Assembly: GCF_051307055.1 (NCBI RefSeq)
Contig: NZ_CP149994.1
Coordinates: forward strand, 1,302,001-1,366,000
Direction of reading: 5' to 3'
Source: Dryocola sp051307055
Lineage (GTDB): Bacteria > Pseudomonadota > Gammaproteobacteria > Enterobacterales > Enterobacteriaceae
Length of the DNA: 64,000 nt
Part shown: positions 52,276 to 60,354 of the stretch, piece by piece
How the letters are laid out: every line of letters begins with the position of its first letter
How positions within the stretch are numbered: position 1 is the first letter of the stretch
Program-made: the position numbers and the translations under genes
Notes under the pieces: generated by a model
The model's database searches: none
What the model was told of the DNA's origin: nothing
What the model saw: the letters and a program-made list of their open reading frames with translations, nothing else

Positions 52276-53952
52276 TCAGGCAACAACGAGTTCTTCGTTT
52301 GCAACCTGCACTGCTGTGCGTTCATTCTCAATTGCTAGAGATTCCCTATATTCCTTGGCATCGGCAAACATTGTCCAATGTGCATCGATATTCATATTGG
52401 CGACAGTTGATTTAATATCTTGAATGCCGACATTGAAAAATTCTTTCCGAGAATTAACCTTGTTAACCTGTTTTTCATTAAACACTTTATGCAAGTGATT
52501 CTCTAATGATGGTGCGTCATCGCTGTAGATCATTGCATGTACATCAAAGGCGAATGGAACACTTGCATCACCAAGTTCACGAACACGGTCTAGAGGTTCA
52601 AGACGACGCGTCATACCAATTTTGTACACATCCTCCCCGAACGAACCTATATTACTAATAACATAGACATGACCTGATCGTGTTTGTTGAGCCATTGAAA
52701 TAGCACGCTGGTTTTTGGCCTCAGCCTCTTCGAATTTAATTTGTAATTCAGCCAGTTTCTGCTCAAGAGCGAGTCGTTGCTCTTCACCTGCAAGCATTAG
52801 CTCTTTAGTCGCCTTGTCTATAGCCTGCTGAATTGCTTTCTCTTCTTTCTCGGCTTCTTTAATCGCTCTTTCGTATTCTCGACGTGCTTTTTCTTCTTCG
52901 CGTAACTGCTCTTTGATGCGCCTTTGTTCTTCTTTTTCTTCGAGCATAATTTCATTAACTGCAACGCCCCATTTCAGTTCATTGAGTCGGGCCTGTAAGT
53001 AGATATCAGTGATCTTAGCCGACCTAAACGCTGAGCCGTTATAATTCACAAGCTGAAATGCGTCTTTAATTTCTTGGGAAAGTTTGCCGTAATTATTATG
53101 TTTTATTTTAGAAAGAGTACTATCAACTTTTCCATTAAACGCATCTAAAACAAATTTGATTGCAGTATTACGTCTATTAGGTTCGACATAATCACAATTT
53201 GCCGCTTTGCTCGTTTTGATTAGAGATTTTGTTAACTCTCTGGCTTTTTGTAGTTCTCTGCCTGCATCAGTAAATTCATAATTCTCTGCAAGTTCATCCA
53301 GAACGCTTCGGTTTGGAACAATCCATTCATCACCGTAACCTTCAATTTTATTTTTCATTGACTTAGCAACAGCTTGGTAGGTTTCTGCAAACTCTTTCGC
53401 TTCGTATGCAGAGCCGGCGATTTCTTTTGCTCGGCTCTCTGCATCCGCGACTATTTTCATTGCATTATCATTTGCATTGGAGATTAGCTCATCGGCCCTA
53501 CTATTAGCGTTATCCAATCGTTCCTTGGCTTTTAAACGGGCATCGCGAGCGTCTTTAGTTATTACAACCGCTTCATTGCTGGCATTGCTTATCGTTAGTC
53601 GGGCTTGATTGTTTGCTTCTGAAACAATGGTGGAGGCTTTTAGTTGTGCTTCATTAACTGTGCTTTTAGCAATCGAATCCACTGTTTTTATCGTTATTTC
53701 AGCATTCAGAACCGCACTATGCAGTTCTTTATATTGCCACAAAGGAGCTGACTTCCCTTCCAGCTCTGAATGCTCTCGAATAGCTTGCGCTAAATGTTCT
53801 TGGCTTTCACTCAATTCATTCGAAAGGTCCAGGTTGCGATGGTTAAGTGCTTCAATCGCTGCCTTATGTTGTTTGCTCTTCTTGAGCATAATGACAGCCA
53901 GGATGGGGGCGAGTAGGGCTAACAGAAAAACTACAACGAGAAATAAATCCAT
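52276..53952 (-). CDS. Coiled-coil DUF4041 / T5orf172 (GIY-YIG-like) protein
   Basis: 558 residues in clear parts: an N-terminal membrane anchor (about 2-22); a long coiled coil to about 200, including tandem heptads such as AESRAKEIAGSAYEAKEFAE; a DUF4041-type globular region about 205-335 (KAANCDYVEPNRRNTAIKFV); a second, highly charged coiled coil (about 340-430, EEKEEQRRIKEQLREEEKAR); and a T5orf172/MUG113 domain (about 440-525: SGHVYVISNIGSFGEDVYKI, GMTRRLEPLDRVRELGDASV). T5orf172 domains belong to the GIY-YIG nuclease-like group. Lies between int and CI. Function unknown; an antiviral role is possible. Confidence 0.8.
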   Translation of the reverse strand: MDLFLVVVFLLALLAPILAVIMLKKSKQHKAAIEALNHRNLDLSNELSESQEHLAQAIREHSELEGKSAPLWQYKELHSAVLNAEITIKTVDSIAKSTVNEAQLKASTIVSEANNQARLTISNASNEAVVITKDARDARLKAKERLDNANSRADELISNANDNAMKIVADAESRAKEIAGSAYEAKEFAETYQAVAKSMKNKIEGYGDEWIVPNRSVLDELAENYEFTDAGRELQKARELTKSLIKTSKAANCDYVEPNRRNTAIKFVLDAFNGKVDSTLSKIKHNNYGKLSQEIKDAFQLVNYNGSAFRSAKITDIYLQARLNELKWGVAVNEIMLEEKEEQRRIKEQLREEEKARREYERAIKEAEKEEKAIQQAIDKATKELMLAGEEQRLALEQKLAELQIKFEEAEAKNQRAISMAQQTRSGHVYVISNIGSFGEDVYKIGMTRRLEPLDRVRELGDASVPFAFDVHAMIYSDDAPSLENHLHKVFNEKQVNKVNSRKEFFNVGIQDIKSTVANMNIDAHWTMFADAKEYRESLAIENERTAVQVANEELVVA

Positions 53953-53972
53953 TTCTAAATCCTTTTACTCTA

Positions 53973-54569
53973 TCAGTTTAAAACCGTTGTGCTTCTTACA
54001 CTGGCAATCACTTCAATATCTGAAAAAGCACACTCGAAACTATTTTCTGCCGTAGAAATTTTAATCATACCTTTCGGCAGTCTTGTAATAAGTCTAACGG
54101 AATAAGTTCCATCAATATTGATCAACCAGTGCACATCTAACACATCAGTGAATTTCTGATCACAGATGTATGTGGTTCGGCCATCAACAACAATAATCGG
54201 AGATGAAAGATTGGCAGGAAGGAACGATGCGTCAAAAAAACATGAACCATTCCCAACCATCTTGCCTGCTATAAGAGCAAACTGCGCAAGTTCTTCGGTA
54301 GTCGCTGTTTTTGAACTTTGCTTGAGACCTTCCCCGGTGGTTAACCAATTAAGTGATACTCCTGTTTCTAAAGCGCACTGGATTATCCAGTCGGCAGGAA
54401 ACGTATCCCGCATATACCTGTTAGCCAACGTGCTTTTTGAGACATCCAGGTGATCGGCTAATGTCTGCCGTGTCGTAAAACCATACGCCTCCACCAATCG
54501 TTCAATCGCAGCTTTACCGCCCTGATTGGGATTTATTTTGATCTCACTTGGGTACTTTGATGTTGACAT
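53973..54569 (-). CDS. cI: 186-type CI lysogeny repressor
   Basis: 198 residues. N-terminal HTH: AIERLVEAYGFTTRQTLADH, LDVSKSTLANRYMRDTFPAD; C-terminal Phage_CI-type domain from about 95 (VDGRTTYICDQKFT, FECAFSDIEVIASVRS). This resembles 186 CI rather than P2 C. No Ala-Gly cleavage site or LexA-type Ser/Lys dyad is evident, so induction would need an antirepressor. Divergent from the Cox-type gene, with the switch region in the 95-bp gap. Confidence 0.9.
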   Translation of the reverse strand: MSTSKYPSEIKINPNQGGKAAIERLVEAYGFTTRQTLADHLDVSKSTLANRYMRDTFPADWIIQCALETGVSLNWLTTGEGLKQSSKTATTEELAQFALIAGKMVGNGSCFFDASFLPANLSSPIIVVDGRTTYICDQKFTDVLDVHWLINIDGTYSVRLITRLPKGMIKISTAENSFECAFSDIEVIASVRSTTVLN

Positions 54570-54664
54570 ATCTCTTATGCGATCCTGGTATCAGCTCTGG
54601 CCCCATTTGGGTGCTTGTCACGATTACAAACGGCTCACCACAAGCCAATAGGAGATGTTGCATC

Positions 54665-54886
54665 ATGACCCCTAATATTTCAATCACTCTGACTACGCCA
54701 CACGTCACAATTGAACGCTATAGCGAGTTAACTGGGCTGCCAGTTGACACCATAAACGACATGCTTGCAGATGGCCGTTTACCTCGTCATCGCCTGCGCA
54801 ATGATAAGAAGCGCGAAAAGGTGATGATTAACATCGTCGCTCTAACCGTTGATGCACTCTCAGATTGCAATGTGACTCTTAACTAG
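54665..54886 (+). CDS. Cox/Apl-type excisionase-regulator
   Basis: 73 residues from ATG 54665, preceded by TAGGAGATGTTGCATC. A Phage_Cox-like small winged helix: TIERYSELTGLPVDTINDML, ADGRLPRHRLRNDKKREKVM. In P2/186 phages the product both represses the lysogenic promoter and directs excision. The upstream open frame from 54,548 lies in the switch region and is not used. Confidence 0.85.
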   Translation: MTPNISITLTTPHVTIERYSELTGLPVDTINDMLADGRLPRHRLRNDKKREKVMINIVALTVDALSDCNVTLN

Positions 54887-54918
54887 TTCCATTCTGAGAC
54901 TTCACGGAGCAACTGACT

Positions 54919-55189
54919 ATGTTTGACTATCGCATATCAAAACATCCTCATTTTAATGAGGCCTGCCGGACGTTCGCTCTACGCCACAATATGGCGAAGC
55001 TGGCAAAACGTGCAAACCCTGCGTAACAAGCTCAACCCGGAGCAACCGCATCGGCTCACTGCTCCCGATATATGGCTGCTGACCGATCTCACTGAAGACT
55101 CAACGCTGGTTGATGGGTTTCTGGCGCAAATCCACTGCCTGCCTTGCGTGCCAACCAATGAAGTCGCGCGGGTGGTCCCCGATTGTTGA
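54919..55189 (+). pseudogene. cII: 186-type CII, frameshifted and truncated
   Basis: From ATG 54919: MFDYRISKHPHFNEACRTFA, LRHNMAKLAKRANPA, stop. The next frame then continues with the expected CII sequence VQTLRNKLNPEQPH and LTAPDIWLLTDLTEDSTLVD. About 4-5 residues are missing at the junction, where AACGTGCA-like copies would be expected in the ancestor, fitting a deletion between short direct repeats. The 3' half also ends early at VVPDC, so a second lesion removed the C-terminus. Confidence 0.85.
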
Positions 55190-55207
55190 GGGCCGAATCT
55201 GCACGCG

Positions 55208-55645
55208 ATGAAGTGGAAAATGGTTCGTAAGGCCATTGACGTTCAGGAGGCGACTGCCGACCAAGGCGCTTGCGCCCCTTGGACTCGTGGCAATAACTGT
55301 CCCCCTGTTGAAATTTTGAATCAATCAGGGGGCAATTTACCTGAAACCAACGAGCCGGAGGTGCTGCCGGATCTCCACAATTTGAGTGCTAAAGAACGGC
55401 GGGAGCTGACAGCACGGCTGAGATTGGTAAAGCCAAAGCGGCGGAAAGGGTACAGGCAGGAAATTAACAAAATCCAGCGACAGCAGTTCGACACTGAGCT
55501 AAGGTCGAGAGGGTTTGACGGCAGCGAAAAAGAAGTGGATCTACTTCTACGTGGCGGTAGTATTCCCTCAGGAGCCAGGCTGCGTCTTTTCTATCGAAAT
55601 CAGCGGCTGCAGGAAGATGATAAATGGCGGCAATGGTATTCATGA
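55208..55645 (+). CDS. Phage early-region protein, unknown
   Basis: 145 residues. The first 45 (EATADQGACAPWTRGNNCPP) have a CxPW...NxCPP pattern as in small phage early proteins; the last 80 are very basic (KERRELTARLRLVKPKRRKG, YRQEINKIQRQQFDTELRSR). I do not recognise a characterised family. The upstream part may have been joined to cII debris by the deletion there. Start 55208 has no clear ribosome-binding site. Confidence 0.5.
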   Translation: MKWKMVRKAIDVQEATADQGACAPWTRGNNCPPVEILNQSGGNLPETNEPEVLPDLHNLSAKERRELTARLRLVKPKRRKGYRQEINKIQRQQFDTELRSRGFDGSEKEVDLLLRGGSIPSGARLRLFYRNQRLQEDDKWRQWYS

Positions 55646-55734
55646 GTAACGTCTGATTTGTGTTGTTTAGTGATCCCATAAGAGATATCCGATTGAAATT
55701 GAAAAAAGGATTTTACAAATAGAAATCCATTCTA

Positions 55735-55754
55735 TACTGTATGTATAAACAGTA
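55735..55754. promoter_or_regulatory. LexA (SOS) box
   Basis: TACTGTATGTATAAACAGTA matches the consensus TACTGTATATATATACAGTA at 18 of 20 positions, with CTG-N10-CAG intact. A half site, AAATACAG, follows. In 186 the antirepressor gene tum is LexA-controlled, so the site suggests the equivalent gene starts just downstream. Confidence 0.88.
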
Positions 55755-55814
55755 GATATAAATACAGTTGTTTATTCAGCAGTTCGGATAGGAAGGAAGA
55801 TACAGGACTATTTC

Positions 55815-56036
55815 TTGGAGTCGTTGAAGCTGCAGCGCATTGATTTTTTTATCAAGCTTGTAGCGGCGAGTGAGTGTGACGATGAAGAAAAGCGGCTGGC
55901 TATCCAGTGGGTCTCTGAGTTGGCGGACGAACTGATGGCAAAAATTTGTGCTCATAATATAACCGCTCAATGGATCTTCCCAGTTAGTAGCAAACGTTGC
56001 TGGCGTGAGAACTCGCTTCTGACGTCAGCAACGTAG
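55815..56036 (+). CDS. Short ORF under the LexA box, possible tum remnant
   Basis: 73 residues if begun at TTG 55815 (no ATG is available). The first 45 (LQRIDFFIKLVAASECDDEE, KRLAIQWVSELADELMAKI) look like a real helical domain; the last 27 (WIFPVSSKRCWRENSLLTSA) look like out-of-frame sequence, suggesting truncation. It starts about 60 bp after the LexA box, the place of the 186 antirepressor tum. The homology itself is not secure. Confidence 0.45.
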   Translation: MESLKLQRIDFFIKLVAASECDDEEKRLAIQWVSELADELMAKICAHNITAQWIFPVSSKRCWRENSLLTSAT

Positions 56037-56276
56037 AACAACGAGCTTAGCGAGTCGTTAGCTTTTGTAGTTGTTTGTTCAGTGTAGAGACGCTACATGT
56101 AGTTTTTTGAACGATGCAGGTTGAATTACGATCAGTTTTTCTTGTCGTAGTCGTGAAAATGGGATAGATAAACGACTCCACCCGGTGTTCACGACCCAGC
56201 ATTGTCCTACAATAAGGTCATAACAAGAAGAGTCAGCAGCAATGCCACATGTAAGTAGGCACAGCGAGGAGGTCGT

Positions 56277-56471
56277 ATGACTAAGTTTTTTGGAAAAATA
56301 ATTTCAACCCCAGGTCGATGGATGCAGGGTGTTATCCAGCAAGAGATTGAGCAATCCAACGACAGTAAAATCACCACTGATGCTAATGGGAATGCTGTTC
56401 TCAACATGAACAACAAAGACGTTCGTGATTCCATGCAAGCTCGCATGAAGGAACTGGCAGCTAAACGTTAA
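56277..56471 (+). CDS. Small protein of a two-gene membrane cassette
   Basis: 64 residues with a strong ribosome-binding site AGGAGGTCGT. Amphipathic N-terminus (MTKFFGKIISTPGRWMQGVI), then a hydrophilic part (SKITTDANGNAVLNMNNKDV) and basic end. It lies 6 bp before the membrane gene at 56,478 and is clearly co-transcribed. No family recognised. The N-terminal helix could associate with membrane or partner. Confidence 0.7.
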   Translation: MTKFFGKIISTPGRWMQGVIQQEIEQSNDSKITTDANGNAVLNMNNKDVRDSMQARMKELAAKR

Positions 56472-56477
56472 GGATGA

Positions 56478-57269
56478 ATGATGGGACCACTAGTCATAAT
56501 GGTTGTTCTTGTATGCGGGTTTTGGTACACAGAAAACCACTATCAATCCCGCATACGTCATGCAAGAACCAACGGCTGGACTTCTTACTTCTATGTTGCA
56601 ATGCACGGTTGTAAGTTTGTTGTTCAAGGGTTCGGTGTCATTTTCTTTCTCTACATTATCCTTTGGCTGATCAGCTTAATTATCTCGTTGCCTCATTTAA
56701 TCTGGCCGACATACGGCATGAAAGATATTTACTCATGGCTGACGGTTAAAGAAGTCATGAAATACCCATTGTTGTTTGCATTCTCCATAGGGATGTCATG
56801 CTTGCTGGCTTATGCAGCAGGTCAGAACGCGAGGAAATCACTCGAAAAAGAAGAGGTAAGACAGGCCGCTTACAGAGAAATGGCTTCAATGGATGGTGTT
56901 GAGTCTCTTCTTGTGCAGGCTATTGATGAAGATATGCTGATCTTCGTTACGCTGAAATCACGAAAGGTCTATATCGGTTATGTCGCAGCTCCGCGTATTG
57001 AACACAGCCATACTCAACATTTAGCGATCATTCCTTACATCAGTGGCTATCGTGATAAAGATACTCTCCGCTACCATGAACAGCATCGTTATTATGAGCT
57101 GTATTTGGCGAAAGGTATTACTGCGGATTCAGAGGATTTGAATTTGCAGCATTTCAGGCACGTTATTCCTATGGATCAGGTAGAGGCAGTTTCCCTCTTT
57201 GATACTGGGACCTACTTATCCTTTGATGACTATTCCGAGCCAGAAGAGACAAAGGATAAGAACGTGTAG
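56478..57269 (+). CDS. Three-helix membrane protein with SGYRD-type cytoplasmic domain
   Basis: 263 residues. Hydrophobic segments at about 2-18, 45-75 and 95-115, then a soluble C-terminal domain with SLLVQAIDEDMLIFVTLKSR, KVYIGYVAAP and IIPYISGYRDKDTLRYHEQH. The pattern of V-x-L-x-x-x-K-V-Y-I-G followed by P-x-x-S-G-Y-R-D recurs in uncharacterised membrane proteins of bacterial accessory DNA, which I recall as DUF6338-like; the assignment is tentative. It lies with its small partner between the early genes and cos, the tin-old region of P2. Confidence 0.7.
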   Translation: MMGPLVIMVVLVCGFWYTENHYQSRIRHARTNGWTSYFYVAMHGCKFVVQGFGVIFFLYIILWLISLIISLPHLIWPTYGMKDIYSWLTVKEVMKYPLLFAFSIGMSCLLAYAAGQNARKSLEKEEVRQAAYREMASMDGVESLLVQAIDEDMLIFVTLKSRKVYIGYVAAPRIEHSHTQHLAIIPYISGYRDKDTLRYHEQHRYYELYLAKGITADSEDLNLQHFRHVIPMDQVEAVSLFDTGTYLSFDDYSEPEETKDKNV

Positions 57270-57329
57270 GTGCATGCATGATCATGCTGCATGAAATCGC
57301 ATGATCATCTGAGGATCGTTTTCGCTGAA

Positions 57330-57353
57330 GCCCGCCAGGAATGGCGGGCTTTT
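57330..57353 (+). terminator. Terminator after the membrane cassette
   Basis: GCCCGCC / GGCGGGC with a 6-nt loop followed by TTTT. It separates the cassette from the cos-like site. Confidence 0.85.
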
Positions 57354-57398
57354 GCTTATGTCATGCAAGTGCATGAAAACCGCTACATGAAGCGGGCA

Positions 57399-57417
57399 GG
57401 CGTGGCGGGGATACGAG
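57399..57417. other. P2/186-like cos site
   Basis: GGCGTGGCGGGGATACGAG agrees with the 19-nt cohesive end of 186 as I recall it (GGCGTGGCGGGGAAAGCAT) in its first 13 bases and with P2 (GGCGAGGCGGGG...) in all but one of the first 12. Position between the early region and Q is correct. The 3' part has diverged, so cleavage by a terminase is uncertain. Confidence 0.65.
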
Positions 57418-57530
57418 CGCGCCCTTGTGGCCTTGATTAATAAAATCATGTTATGCTAAAGGTCTGAGCTTAAATGTTTTAGCTTTTTTAAGTGGTAACT
57501 CACCAAAACTGTATTGATTGGGAAGTGTTC

Positions 57531-58781
57531 ATGGATAAACAACGTGCTTCACAAGTTTTTGTGCCAGGTGGTATGCCGAAATTGACTTATGTTGAGCGCT
57601 CAGAAGGAGAGGTGCATGGTAAATTGGAGAGTGCTAGAGATAATTTATGTAAGTTAGTAACTTTAACAGGACAAACAAAGTCAGGTAAGACTGTAATTAC
57701 AAGAATGGTATTCCCCGCCCTTGATGATGACGTTATATGGATTGATGGTGGGAGTATTACAAAAGAAGATGATATTTGGGAGCAGGTATTAGAAAAATTA
57801 AATGGCTACCATAGTATAGAATTTAATTCTGGACAAAATAGTGCTCTTGCAATTAGTGGTAAAGTATCGGGGACCGCAAATGCATTAGTTGTTAAAGGTA
57901 CTGGCGAGGCTGGTTTAGTTCAAACGGACGGAACGTCAACCGGTAGTAAAAAATCGCGAACGACATCTGCAAAAAGTTCTGCGTTAAAAGTTCTCTCTCA
58001 GACCAAGTCCAGTCTCATAATTGATGATTTTCATTATCTTGATCGTGATCTGCAAGGGAGCTTTATTAGAGCGGTAAAACCATTGGTTTTTGATGGAGTA
58101 CCCGTTGTACTGATAGCCATTCCGCATCGAAGATATGATGCTGTAAAAGTTGAGAAAGAAATTACCGGACGGCTAGAAAATATTTCTATGCCTTCATGGG
58201 AAATGGATGAACTAAAACAAATAGCAAAAGTAGGTTTTCCGCTGCTAAACATGGATGTTAGTGATTCTGTAATTGATAAAATTGCCCATGAGTCATTGGG
58301 AAGCCCTCATTTGATGCAAGAGTTTTGTAAGGCTATATGTTTGGCAAATAATGTTAAAGAAACTTTGCCGAATAGATTAACCATTATTACTTTAGACGAT
58401 GATATTTTTAGAGGGGTTGCGGAATCTACCGGTAAAATAGTATTTGATAAGTTGGCGAGCGGCCCAAATCAACGAACAGATAGAATTCCTAGAAAACTTA
58501 AAAATGGTGAGGAAGTCGATATATATAAAGTTGTATTATATGCTTTGTCGCATATGAAACCAGGAATGCAAAGTATTCAGTATGAAGAATTAAGGGCTGC
58601 TATACGTGAACTGGTGCAAGACACTCCTCCGCAAGCTCATGAGGTAACCCGCGTTATAGAAAAAATGGCTAAAATAGCTGCTACTGAAGAAGCCTCCACT
58701 CCTGTGATAGATTGGGATAAGGAAGACCGAAAATTACATATAACTGATCCATTTTTTGCCTTTTATCTAAAATGGCGATAA
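57531..58781 (+). CDS. STAND/AAA-like ATPase between cos and portal gene
   Basis: 416 residues from ATG 57531 (TGGGAAG upstream; a GTG 13 codons earlier is possible). Walker A GQTKSGKT at 47-54, Walker B LIIDDF at 162-167, and the C-terminal winged-helix ending ITDPFFAFYLKW, a hallmark of MNS/STAND-type ATPases. Between Walker A and B, residues about 100-150 form a Gly/Ser/Thr-rich insert (SGKVSGTANALVVKGTGEAG) not usual in the core fold. No fused effector is visible. Very AT-rich and absent from P2 itself. A candidate single-gene anti-phage ATPase, by family and position. Confidence 0.75.
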   Translation: MDKQRASQVFVPGGMPKLTYVERSEGEVHGKLESARDNLCKLVTLTGQTKSGKTVITRMVFPALDDDVIWIDGGSITKEDDIWEQVLEKLNGYHSIEFNSGQNSALAISGKVSGTANALVVKGTGEAGLVQTDGTSTGSKKSRTTSAKSSALKVLSQTKSSLIIDDFHYLDRDLQGSFIRAVKPLVFDGVPVVLIAIPHRRYDAVKVEKEITGRLENISMPSWEMDELKQIAKVGFPLLNMDVSDSVIDKIAHESLGSPHLMQEFCKAICLANNVKETLPNRLTIITLDDDIFRGVAESTGKIVFDKLASGPNQRTDRIPRKLKNGEEVDIYKVVLYALSHMKPGMQSIQYEELRAAIRELVQDTPPQAHEVTRVIEKMAKIAATEEASTPVIDWDKEDRKLHITDPFFAFYLKWR

Positions 58782-58783
58782 AT

Positions 58784-58813
58784 ATTAAGGCTGCCAAAGC
58801 TGGCAGTCTTAAT
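58784..58813. terminator. Bidirectional terminator between ATPase and Q
   Basis: ATTAAGGCTGCCA pairs with TGGCAGTCTTAAT (one G-T) around AAGC, in the gap between the convergent ATPase and portal genes. Confidence 0.75.
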
Positions 58814-58814
58814 A

Positions 58815-59832
58815 CTAATTTGAATGAAGTTTATATTCTTCGAACTGGATCACTTTTTCTTTTAACCATACATTGAGCTCCTCAAATCTTCTTTGTAATG
58901 GAATTAGTTTATTACGTATAAATACGTTACTCGCCTTTTCTACATCTCCCCCCAACATTACTCGGCATAATCCCCATCATCTGCGGAGGAACACGGTGCG
59001 CTGCCATCATGTCGTCGCGGCTCACATTCTTGATGTTCAGAAACTCATCCTTTACCGCTACCTCTGACAAAGGGATGATCTGGATGCCATCCTTCTTGCC
59101 GTTGGGCGAGTACATAAACAGGTTGCGGAAGTTGCCCGATCCTTTGGCGCTTTTCATGGCCTGGCGGATGCTGTTCAAGTCCTCCTGGTTCTGCGCGGCG
59201 TCGGTCATATACATGATAAAACCCGCGTGGTTGCCGTTAATGTAGTACTTACGGCGAAACAACCTCGCGGACTCGTTGAGCAGGGCAGAAGGGATGGCGA
59301 ACAGGTATTCCGGCAGGCCGTAAATCTCCTGGTTCAGATTCGGTTCCATCAGGTGAAAAATGCTGCCTTTGGTGAACTCGTAGGGCTGCATGGTCAGGCC
59401 GTATTGCACAAACCAATAGGTGTCTAAATCGATCCCGCGGCGGGTGTATTTCGCCAGCGATGACTCCACTGACAAAATGCCGCCGAGCCGGTAGGTGCGC
59501 TTTTCCAGATAGGCGTTGCCAAACACCAGATAGTCCTGCACAAACCGGCTGAACGCCTGCTGGCTCAACAGCGGATGCTGAATAAAGGTGCTGGTCAGGG
59601 TGTTGCGCTTTACGGCAATCGGCGAGCTGTGATGCACGGCGGCACGGTAGGTGCGCGCCAGTCCCTCAAAACTCAACGGCGGTTCATACCAGCTGTCCAT
59701 CTGCACGCACTCCACATAATCCAGTAGCTCGCGGCGGTCCAGTACCGGGATCGGATCACCGAAGCTGAATGCATCTGCAGACGCGCCGCGGCAGTACTGA
59801 ACTGCAGCACGGTTTTTCTTACTCTTGCCCAT
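58815..59832 (-). pseudogene. Q: Portal protein gene Q, frameshifted in a G-run
   Basis: The frame is the P2-type portal protein (VQYCRGASADAFSFGDPIPV, KNVSRDDMMAAHRVPPQMMG) to NVGG, then RCRKGE and stop. Adding one G to the G6 run (58,948-58,953 on the plus strand as C6) restores DVEKASNVFIRNKLIPLQRR, FEELNVWLKEKVIQFEEYKL and HSN at a stop at 58,815. The restored length of about 339 residues fits P2 Q (344). A single 1-nt deletion in a homopolymer is therefore the only visible lesion. Confidence 0.88.
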
Positions 59833-60337
59833 CCAAAAATCTCCACAATATTGCTGGTATTGGCGGCTTCGCCCTGCAGCAGTTCGTTAAACAGCGCGTG
59901 CATCGTTGCCCTAGCGAGATCGGCATGGCTGGCTTCTTCGCTGCGGCTGGCTTCATAGGTCGGACGGTTGCCACAGGCGGTGGTGGCGCGGCGGAGAGCG
60001 GGAGCACGGATGCCAGATCGCCGACAAACTCACATATCAGCAGGTTCTGGTATTCATCCGGGCTGTACTCCATGCGCAGCTGGTCGATATCGAACAGGTT
60101 ACAGCCGCCGCGCACTGCATCTTCCACGGTCACAATCTGGCGGTAACGCCCGTCCGGACAGATCAGGCCAGGGGCCAGGCTGCTGTGAGTCAGGTCAATA
60201 TCCACTTTGTCCGCTTTGGTGCGGCCCCGTTTAAATAGTGCGTCGGACCAGAACGGGTACGCGCTGTGTGTCAGGCTGGACGGCGTGGAGAAGTAGGTCT
60301 GAAGCCATTTTTTGTGGATAGCCATCCCGGACGTCAC
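59833..60337 (-). pseudogene. P: Terminase large-subunit gene P, internal/3' fragment
   Basis: MAIHKKWLQTYFSTPSSLTH, YPFWSDALFKRGR, GLICPDGRYRQIVTVEDAVR and GGCNLFDIDQLRMEYSPDEY match the middle of P2-type terminase ATPase P. After FVGDLASV the frame goes wrong; a neighbouring frame then gives MHALFNELLQGEAANTSNIV, a plausible P end. The ATPase N-terminal half is gone, cut at the deletion junction near 60,340. Confidence 0.8.
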
Positions 60338-60354
60338 TTTGTGAAGTTCCGGGC

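Noticed and set aside
54923..55189. 88-codon ORF in the cII region as an independent gene
   Set aside because: Its text from VQTLRNKLNPEQ onward is the C-terminal part of CII; the first part is out-of-frame. It is treated as one frameshifted cII.
57270..57320. Repeated GCATGATCATGC motifs near cos
   Set aside because: Short palindromes that could be terminase or replication binding sites, but two imperfect copies are not enough to name a site.
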